From assembly GCA_900546365.1 (NCBI GenBank), contig URCF01000009.1:20062-84061 (forward strand): a stretch of DNA of 64,000 bases. The letters run 5' to 3'. This document shows, one piece after another, positions 58,257 through 64,000 of this stretch. Positions within the stretch are counted from its first letter, which is position 1; every line of letters begins with the position of its first letter. The position numbers and the translations under genes were made by a program. This stretch comes from an uncultured Porphyromonadaceae bacterium (GTDB lineage: Bacteria > Bacteroidota > Bacteroidia > Bacteroidales > Muribaculaceae). Below the pieces are notes generated by a model that saw nothing but the letters and a program-made list of their open reading frames with translations, ran no database searches and had not been told where the DNA came from.

Positions 58257-59576
58257 TTACTTTTCGCGCATATACACATTGATGGGTGTGCCGGAGAAAT
58301 TCCAGTTTTCGCGGATTTTGTTTTCAAGATACCTGCGATACGGTTCTTTAACCCACTGCGGGAGGTTGCAGAAGAATATGAACGTGGGAATCTGGGCACC
58401 GCGGAGCATGGTCACATATTTGATTTTCACAAACTTGCCTTTGTTGGCAGGTGGGGGATATGCGGCTATGGCATCGAGCATCACAGTGTTGAGCTGCGAG
58501 GTTGGCACGGTGCGTTTGCGGTTGTTGTATACATCCACAGCGGTTTCGAGCACCTTGTAGATACGCTGTTTGGTGAGCGCGGAGCCGAAAATTATGGGGA
58601 AATCGGTGAACGGAGCGAAACGCTCGCGGATGGCGGCCTCGAAATGGGCAATGGCCTCGGGCGATTTGTTCTCCACAAGGTCCCATTTGTTGACGCACAC
58701 CACCAGTCCCTTCTTGTTGCGCTGGATGAGGGAGAAGATGCTCACATCCTGCGACTCGATGCCGCGGGTGGCATCAATCATCAGTATGCACACATCCGAA
58801 GCCTCGATGGCGCGGATGGAACGGATCACCGAATAGTATTCGATATCTTCGTTCACTTTGGTTTTCTTGCGGATACCGGCTGTATCCACAAGATAGAAGT
58901 CAAAGCCGAATTTGTTGTAGCGGGTGTAGATGCTGTCGCGGGTGGTGCCGGCGATGTCGGTCACAATATGCCGTTCCTGTCCGATGAAAGCGTTGACAAT
59001 CGACGATTTGCCTGCGTTGGGGCGTCCCACGATGGCAAATTTGGGAATGTCATCGAGCTTGTCCTGGCTGTCGGGGTCATCTTCGGGCAGATCCTTCACC
59101 ACCTCGTCGAGGAGGTCGCCGGTGCCGAAGCCGTTTGCGGCTGACACGGGATACGGGTCGCCGAGGCCGAGGGAGTAGAATTCGGGCACATTGTAGAGCC
59201 AGTCATTGGAGTCCACCTTGTTGGCCACCAGAATCACGGGTTTGCGCGATTTGCGGAGTATTTCAGCCACATGGTCGTCAAGGTCGGTGACACCGTTCAT
59301 GGCATCAACCACAAAAAGTATCACATCGGCCTGCTCGATGGCAAGGTGCACCTGCTTGTTGATTTCCCCTTCAAAAATATCTTCGGAGTTGACCACCCAA
59401 CCGCCGGTGTCAACGATAGAGAAGTCTTTGCCGTTCCAATCCACGCGCCCATACTGACGGTCGCGGGTAGTGCCGGCGGTTTCGTCAACAATGGCTGTGC
59501 GGGTTTGGGTGAGTCGGTTGAAAAGTGTGGATTTGCCCACATTCGGGCGTCCCACGATGGCTACGAGTTGTGACAT
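58257..59576 (-). CDS. der: Ribosome-assembly GTPase Der (EngA)
   Basis: 439 residues with two tandem GTPase domains: P-loops GRPNVGKSTLFNRL (near 8) and GRPNAGKSSIVNAF (near 182), G3 DTGG and DTAG, G4 NKVD and NKWD. A C-terminal KH-like domain follows. It acts in 50S subunit maturation. Start at ATG 59574-59576. It lies 54 bases after era in the conserved order DUF177-rpmF-fabH-era-der. Confidence 0.98.
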   Translation of the reverse strand: MSQLVAIVGRPNVGKSTLFNRLTQTRTAIVDETAGTTRDRQYGRVDWNGKDFSIVDTGGWVVNSEDIFEGEINKQVHLAIEQADVILFVVDAMNGVTDLDDHVAEILRKSRKPVILVANKVDSNDWLYNVPEFYSLGLGDPYPVSAANGFGTGDLLDEVVKDLPEDDPDSQDKLDDIPKFAIVGRPNAGKSSIVNAFIGQERHIVTDIAGTTRDSIYTRYNKFGFDFYLVDTAGIRKKTKVNEDIEYYSVIRSIRAIEASDVCILMIDATRGIESQDVSIFSLIQRNKKGLVVCVNKWDLVENKSPEAIAHFEAAIRERFAPFTDFPIIFGSALTKQRIYKVLETAVDVYNNRKRTVPTSQLNTVMLDAIAAYPPPANKGKFVKIKYVTMLRGAQIPTFIFFCNLPQWVKEPYRRYLENKIRENWNFSGTPINVYMREK

Positions 59577-59630
59577 GCTTCAAATAATTTTGCTACAAAA
59601 ATAGTTAAAAAGGGGATAACGGTCAAATTG

Positions 59631-60521
59631 TTATTCTATGTATCCGAAAGAGCGGAGCTTGTTTTCGCGGTTGCGCCAGTTGGGCTCAACTTTCACAAAA
59701 AGCTCAAGGAACACTTTTTTGCCGAAGAAAGTTTCGATATCCTTGCGTGCGGCGGTGCCCACTTTCTTGAGCATCGAGCCGCCTTTGCCAATAAGGATGC
59801 CTTTCTGGCTGTCGCGCTCCACATATATCACGGCCATGATATGTATGGCTCCGTCCTTCTCATCGAACTTCTCCACGATTACCTCGGTGGAATACGGCAC
59901 TTCCTTGTCGTAGTTGAGCAGGATTTTCTCACGGATGATTTCGGTGACAAAGAATCGTGCGGGTTTGTCGGTGAGGGCGTCCTTGCCGAAGAATGGCGGC
60001 GACACCGGCAGGAGCTCCACGATGCGCTGCATGAGGTTGGACACATTGAAATGCTCCTTGGCGGATGTGGGGAAGATTTCAGCATTGGGCAACAATGCCT
60101 GCCAGCGGGCAACGATGTCGTTGAGCTGGGTCTGGTCCTTGAGGAGGTCGATTTTGTTGATTACCAGGAGCACGGGCACTTTCTCCTTGGCCACTTTGGC
60201 GAGAAAGTCGGAGTTTTTCTCGGGGTCCTCCACCACATCGGTCACATACACAAGCACATCGGCGTCGGTGAGGGCACCTTCGCTGAAGTCGAGCATGCTC
60301 TGCTGGAGCTTGTATTTGGGCTTGAGCACCCCGGGGGTGTCGCTGAACACTATCTGATAGTCAGGGGTGTTGACAATGCCCATGATTCTATGGCGTGTGG
60401 TCTGCGCCTTGGAGGTGATTATGGATATACGCTCGCCCACGAGGTCGTTCATGAGGGTTGATTTCCCCACATTGGGGTTGCCAACGATGTTGACAAATCC
60501 GGCTTTATGATTTTCGTTCAT
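59631..60521 (-). CDS. era: GTPase Era
   Basis: 296 residues, normal. G1 GNPNVGKSTLMNDL, G3 DTPGVLKP, G4 NKIDLL, and a C-terminal KH domain (about 205-290, with IYVERDSQKGILIGKGGSMLKKVG) that binds the 3' end of 16S rRNA. It assists 30S maturation. Located between fabH and der. Confidence 0.98.
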   Translation of the reverse strand: MNENHKAGFVNIVGNPNVGKSTLMNDLVGERISIITSKAQTTRHRIMGIVNTPDYQIVFSDTPGVLKPKYKLQQSMLDFSEGALTDADVLVYVTDVVEDPEKNSDFLAKVAKEKVPVLLVINKIDLLKDQTQLNDIVARWQALLPNAEIFPTSAKEHFNVSNLMQRIVELLPVSPPFFGKDALTDKPARFFVTEIIREKILLNYDKEVPYSTEVIVEKFDEKDGAIHIMAVIYVERDSQKGILIGKGGSMLKKVGTAARKDIETFFGKKVFLELFVKVEPNWRNRENKLRSFGYIE

Positions 60522-60554
60522 ATATACTTTGTGGTTTGGTTAGTTATAATAAAA

Positions 60555-60586
60555 CAATAATAGCACCCGAAAAGATGCTATTATTG
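60555..60586 (-). terminator. Terminator or attenuator after fabH
   Basis: Eleven-base arms CAATAATAGCA (60555-60565) and TGCTATTATTG (60576-60586), then TTTTATT on the minus strand. Since era follows 34 bases later, it may be a partial, not complete, stop. Confidence 0.7.
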
Positions 60587-60621
60587 AGATATTTTTGTGT
60601 GCAACGTGTGTGGTGAGGGGG

Positions 60622-61605
60622 TTAGAGATCCCAGATCACATACATTGCGCCCCATGTGAAGCCGGCACCGAAGGCAGTGAGTATGAGCTTGTCGCCTTTC
60701 TTGATGCGCTCCTTGTACTCATCGATGCAGAGGGGAATCGAGGCGGCGGAGGTGTTGCCGTAGTGCTCGATGTTGACGAGTACTTTTTCGGGGGCGATAC
60801 CGGCGCGGGATGCAACGGCCTCGATGATGCGGAGGTTGGCCTGGTGAGGCACGAGCCAGTTCACATCGTCCATGGTGAGATTGTTGCGCTGAGCCACATC
60901 GAGCGAGGATGTGAGCATGTCGGTGACGGCGTGCTTGTACACAAACTTACCGTCCTGGAACACGTAGTGCTCGTCGGCATCCACGGTGGCGTGGCTGGCG
61001 GGATGTACGGAACCGCCGGCCTTCATCAGAAGGTGGTCGCGGCCAATGCCGTCAACGTGGAACACTGAGTCCATGATGCCGACAGGATTTTCCGATGGCT
61101 CGATGAGCATGGCTCCGGCAGCGTCGCCAAACAGAGGGCAGGTGGTGCGGTCCTTGTAGTTGACCATTGACGACATCATTTCGGCTGCCACAACCACAAT
61201 TTTCTTGCGCAGGCCTGACTTGATGTATGCAGCAGCATCTTCCAATGCCACCAGGAAGCCTGCACAGGCTGCCTGTATGTCGTATGCATAGCAGTTGGTA
61301 AGGCCACACTGGTAAGCTATTACCGAACCGGTGGAGGGGAAACGGTAGTCGGGATTGGAAGTGGCGCAAATCAGCAGGTCCACTTCTTCAGGCTTTGTGC
61401 CGGTGTCGGCAAGGAGCTTGTTGACAGCCTGGATGCCCATATATGAGCTTCCGGCTTCCGGCTTTTTAAGGATGCGGCGCTCCTTGATGCCAACGCGGGT
61501 GGTGATCCACTCATCGTTGGTGTCCACCATTTTCGACAGCATGTCGTTGTCGAGAATGTCGTCGGGCACATAGGAGGAAACACCCGAAATACGTGCGTAA
61601 AGCAT
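60622..61605 (-). CDS. fabH: 3-oxoacyl-ACP synthase III
   Basis: 327 residues. The catalytic triad Cys-His-Asn is visible: QAACAGFLVAL, VPHQANLRII, and EHYGNTSAAS. It starts fatty acid synthesis by condensing an acyl-CoA with malonyl-ACP. In this phylum it may favour branched primers, which is not readable here. Conserved neighbour of rpmF. Confidence 0.97.
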   Translation of the reverse strand: MLYARISGVSSYVPDDILDNDMLSKMVDTNDEWITTRVGIKERRILKKPEAGSSYMGIQAVNKLLADTGTKPEEVDLLICATSNPDYRFPSTGSVIAYQCGLTNCYAYDIQAACAGFLVALEDAAAYIKSGLRKKIVVVAAEMMSSMVNYKDRTTCPLFGDAAGAMLIEPSENPVGIMDSVFHVDGIGRDHLLMKAGGSVHPASHATVDADEHYVFQDGKFVYKHAVTDMLTSSLDVAQRNNLTMDDVNWLVPHQANLRIIEAVASRAGIAPEKVLVNIEHYGNTSAASIPLCIDEYKERIKKGDKLILTAFGAGFTWGAMYVIWDL

Positions 61606-61631
61606 AATACTCTTAACTGAAAAATGTTAAA

Positions 61632-61661
61632 GCGCTTCGCAACCCCGGGGGCGCAAAGCGC
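61632..61661 (-). terminator. Hairpin between rpmF and fabH
   Basis: Arms GCGCTT(c)GC and GCG(a)AAGCGC with one mismatch, followed on the minus strand by TTTAACATTTTT. It could reduce transcription beyond rpmF. Confidence 0.5.
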
Positions 61662-61678
61662 AGTAAAGAAATTGTGGA

Positions 61679-61864
61679 TTAAACCACTGCTGTTTTCTCG
61701 ATGGCGAGTTTGCCACGGTAGTAGCCACATTCGCCGCATACAGTGTGATACACATGCCATGCGCCGCAGTTGGGGCAGAGAGCGAGAGTGGGGGCTACTG
61801 CCTTGTCGTGAGTTCTACGCTTGGCAGTGCGGGTTTTGGATTGTTTTCGTTTAGGATGTGCCAT
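61679..61864 (-). CDS. rpmF: Ribosomal protein bL32
   Basis: 61 residues. Begins MAHPKRKQSKTRTAKRRTHD and has a zinc-ribbon with CPNC and CGEC. Zinc-binding (C+) type of L32; part of the large subunit. It follows the DUF177 gene by 73 bases, the conserved order in many bacteria. Confidence 0.98.
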   Translation of the reverse strand: MAHPKRKQSKTRTAKRRTHDKAVAPTLALCPNCGAWHVYHTVCGECGYYRGKLAIEKTAVV

Positions 61865-61937
61865 GATGACTTATTATTATTTGTTTGTTTTTTATTTGGT
61901 TTGCAAGCTTGCCGGTGGGCGGCTTGCGTGAAATGGT

Positions 61938-62543
61938 TCAATTCTCGGACTCCGGTTGCGGTGAGTCGCCTGTTGCAAGACCTTTGAGTGCGTCCCAGCG
62001 CGGGTCGGAGGCTTGTTGCTGCTCGGCGTCAATATTGTCAATCTCGTCGATGAGTTCGTCCTCAAGGTCGGTGTCCATATCATCGGGACGGTGTGCGCGG
62101 TGCTTCTTGAGCATGGCGGTCATCTGCCGGTTGCATTTGCCCAAAGGGTGCACATGCTTGATCGGTATCTGGAGCGCGATGGTGTCGTAGAGCATATATG
62201 CCACATTGAGGTAGTTCTCGCTCTCCGGGATGATCAGCAGGTCATCGGAGTCATCGTTGTAGTCCTCGCCGTACTTCACTGTGAAGTGGTATGTGGTGTC
62301 CACAGGCCATTCAAGGTTGTCAAGGCAACGGTCGCAGATCAGGGTCAGCATTCCGTTGATCACAAATGTGAGGTCGTAGATGTCATCCTTGTGGACCACA
62401 GTGAGCTTCACATCTACATCGGCATCATGGATGTCGGCGCTCTCCATATTCACGAAGAACTGTTTACCAAGCCGATACTCAAATGATTGAGTGCCGACGG
62501 GCATGCTTTTGAGCGGTATTTTGAATTCAGTAAACTTTCCCAC
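61938..62543 (-). CDS. DUF177 (YceD-family) protein, GTG start
   Basis: 201 residues. The Cys pair ICDRCL (about 68-73) and the position just upstream of rpmF identify the YceD/DUF177 family, implicated in 23S rRNA accumulation. The C-terminal 40 residues are acidic (DTDLEDELIDEIDNID). No ATG lies at the natural start; GTG at 62541-62543 begins the conserved region. The promoter 30 bases upstream agrees. Confidence 0.9.
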   Translation of the reverse strand: MGKFTEFKIPLKSMPVGTQSFEYRLGKQFFVNMESADIHDADVDVKLTVVHKDDIYDLTFVINGMLTLICDRCLDNLEWPVDTTYHFTVKYGEDYNDDSDDLLIIPESENYLNVAYMLYDTIALQIPIKHVHPLGKCNRQMTAMLKKHRAHRPDDMDTDLEDELIDEIDNIDAEQQQASDPRWDALKGLATGDSPQPESEN

Positions 62544-62572
62544 GATGCTTATGCGTGTTGAAAAAAACTGTG

Positions 62573-62604
62573 CAAAGTTAGAAATTTCTTTTTACATAAT
62601 CAAC
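62573..62604 (-). promoter_or_regulatory. Promoter of the DUF177-rpmF-fabH-era-der cluster
   Basis: Minus-strand -7 TAACTTTG (62573-62580) and near -33 GTTG (62601-62604) with a 20-base spacer. Confidence 0.6.
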
Positions 62605-62669
62605 AATAGGTGCAAAAAAAATGTAGGGCGGAGGCTCATCGCACAGCTATTGTTGGTGCTTGGAAATGG

Positions 62670-63845
62670 CTATTTTAGCGGGGTGAGAAACTCTTCAGGG
62701 GTGAGTTTGGTGAACCATATGCGGTAGCCGTTGCTCTGGCGTTCGCCGCAGGCGTCGATCCCTTCCTCGGTGAGTATGCCGAGCGAGCCGTCGGGAAGTT
62801 CGGCCATGGACGAGTATGCTCCGGGGGCGCGGCTCACAAGGTGGGTGGGGATCCATGTGGTGCCGTTGTCATCGCTTCGGTAGATGGTTATATCCTCGCG
62901 GAATTTGCCGGGGGCGGGGAGGGAGTGGAGCAGCAGGTCGTTGCCGCCGTGGGTGTAGCGTATGATGGAGCCGTTGCAGGCGGCGGCGTGGAGTGAGGTG
63001 CCGGGGGTGGGCTCGCTCCATGTGGTGCCGTGGTCGGTGGAGGTGGCGAATATACGCTTGCCGTTGTAGCGTCCTTCGCCCCAGCGGTTGCGGATTGACA
63101 TCAGGAGAGTGCCGTCGGACAGCTCGACTATCTTGGACTCATCGCCATCAAGGGTGGCGGGATTTTTGCTGACATGCCATGTGTGGCCGGTGTCATCGCT
63201 GTAGATGGCATATACGGGAAACCCTTCCACTCCGGGCTGACGGGTGATGAGGGCGAATATGATGCGTCCGTTCTTGAGCTGGAGCGCACGCCCCGAGGTG
63301 GCAAATGCACTGCAGCACTTGATGGGCTGCTTGCCTAACGAGTCCGTGGTGAGAATCTGCGGGTTGATATCCACTGCGGGCTGCCATGTGAGACCATTGT
63401 CGGTGGAGCGGGACACGCTGATATGTCCGGGTGTGGCCTGCCACAGTCCGTTGCCGTGGGTGGAGATGACGAGAATGTCGCCGCTCTTGCGGTCAACTAC
63501 CACTGCGGGGTCGCCGTATCCACCGATGGAGTCGTTGGCGGCGATGAGGATATGGTTGCTCCATGTGGCGCCATTGTCGGTGGAGCGGCGGGCCACAACA
63601 TCAATACGGTTGGGGAGGTCGTTGATATTGTCCCAGCGTTTGTCGGCAACGGCAAGCAATGAGCCGTCCTTGGCCACCACGAGTGCCGGAATGCGGTACT
63701 GCTTTGATCCTTCGTCGCCGGGGTTGTAAACGAGCGAGCGCAGTTGCTTGCCGTCGGGTGTGGTGTACTGTGCGGTGGTGATCTGGGCTATGCTGGAGGC
63801 CGATACAAAGATGGCGGCAGCGGCCAGGATGGGGCGTATGTTCAT
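62670..63845 (-). CDS. nanH: Secreted sialidase (GH33)
   Basis: 391 residues from the ATG at 63843-63845 (MNIRPILAAAAIF). Signal peptide (1-20). The arginine motif YRIPALV (Arg51) is present, with five Asp boxes of the form S-x-D-x-G-x-x-W (STDNGATW, STDNGLTW, SDDTGHTW, STDHGTTW, SDDNGTTW). The six-bladed propeller length is normal, without extra carbohydrate-binding modules. It releases terminal sialic acids from host glycans. No nan catabolic genes lie in the window. Preceded by its own -7 element; the 9-base repeat array lies further upstream. Confidence 0.95.
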   Translation of the reverse strand: MNIRPILAAAAIFVSASSIAQITTAQYTTPDGKQLRSLVYNPGDEGSKQYRIPALVVAKDGSLLAVADKRWDNINDLPNRIDVVARRSTDNGATWSNHILIAANDSIGGYGDPAVVVDRKSGDILVISTHGNGLWQATPGHISVSRSTDNGLTWQPAVDINPQILTTDSLGKQPIKCCSAFATSGRALQLKNGRIIFALITRQPGVEGFPVYAIYSDDTGHTWHVSKNPATLDGDESKIVELSDGTLLMSIRNRWGEGRYNGKRIFATSTDHGTTWSEPTPGTSLHAAACNGSIIRYTHGGNDLLLHSLPAPGKFREDITIYRSDDNGTTWIPTHLVSRAPGAYSSMAELPDGSLGILTEEGIDACGERQSNGYRIWFTKLTPEEFLTPLK

Positions 63846-63872
63846 GGTCTGTTCGGTTTTTTGTTGTTTGGG

Positions 63873-63880
63873 CAAAGATA
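63873..63880 (-). promoter_or_regulatory. -7 element for the sialidase gene
   Basis: Minus-strand TATCTTTG, 27 bases before the ATG. The tandem repeat begins 14 bases further upstream, where a -33 box would be expected. Confidence 0.5.
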
Positions 63881-63893
63881 CAATAATTATCTG

Positions 63894-63938
63894 TAATTCT
63901 TATAATTCTTATAATTCTTATGATTCTTATAACTCATA
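63894..63938. repeat. 9-base-period tandem repeat, five units
   Basis: Units TAATTCTTA three times exactly, then TGATTCTTA and TAACTCATA. It overlaps the expected -33 region of the sialidase promoter. Confidence 0.85.
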
Positions 63939-63984
63939 TAATAATATAATATAGAAGTGGGTAATAATATAATAAAGAAGTGGG
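63939..63984. repeat. 23-base tandem duplication
   Basis: Two adjacent 23-base units, both ending in GAAGTGGG and differing at one position (T/A). It directly abuts the 9-base array. Confidence 0.85.
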
Positions 63985-64000
63985 GCGCACTCCCGGTGCG

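Noticed and set aside
63894..63984. CRISPR array at the right edge
   Set aside because: Units are 9 and 23 bases with no spacers; these are tandem repeats.

Overview
The window is a gene-dense stretch of about 64 kb from a gut Bacteroidales chromosome, most likely Muribaculaceae-like (the family is an inference). The evidence is: repeated promoter -7 elements of the form TAnnTTTG; the gene order DUF177-rpmF-fabH-era-der; OstA-like, BspA-like and CarboxypepD-reg/TonB-receptor proteins; host-glycan hydrolases (GH2, GH33, GH84); and six secreted proteins that end in a type-A, type IX-like sorting tail. I support 43 protein genes and one tRNA. Most genes lie on the minus strand. There is no gene-free stretch over 300 bases, no CRISPR array, no rRNA and no recognisable transposon.

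Layout. 1-155 is the 5' end of purC. 251-3909 is an A/T-rich restriction-modification island with two m5C methyltransferases, the second fused to a PD-(D/E)xK nuclease-like domain. 3982-10477 holds a flavoprotein, asnS, rluB with a long low-complexity N-terminus, a secreted protein and purB. 10551-13480 (+) is a three-gene envelope-sugar cassette (deacetylase, GT2, GT87-like). Ferritin follows, then a TonB-receptor-like barrel, a small lipoprotein and a 1577-residue GH2 enzyme. 22518-29334 is an RND efflux operon (adaptor, pump, outer-membrane channel) that ends in a divergent lpxA. 29554-37597 groups a GH84 enzyme, an OstA-like protein and two parvulin-type periplasmic foldases. guaB and plsC are divergent, followed by groES-groEL behind a sigma-54-like element. 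42189-47735 is a four-gene operon of secreted proteins that includes a subtilase. Then come tRNA-Gly(CCC), a BspA-like LRR protein flanked by two matching hairpins, and secDF. 52665-57743 is an operon of an unknown 831-residue protein, a beta-helix lipoprotein and an N-acetylhexosamine-1-kinase-like protein. 57945-62543 is the DUF177-rpmF-fabH-era-der-SemiSWEET cluster. A secreted sialidase and two tandem-repeat arrays close the window.

How it fits together. Most of the content is housekeeping: purine synthesis, translation, envelope biogenesis, protein folding and export. Between these are accessory functions suited to a mucosal glycan feeder: sialidase, beta-galactosidase, a GH84 hexosaminidase, a HexNAc kinase, secreted sorting-tail proteins and efflux. 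The strongest candidates for something undescribed are the methyltransferase-nuclease fusion, the secreted-protein operon with the subtilase, the unknown 831-residue operon, and the paired hairpins with apparently flipped loops. All assignments come from reading the sequence; no database search was run.
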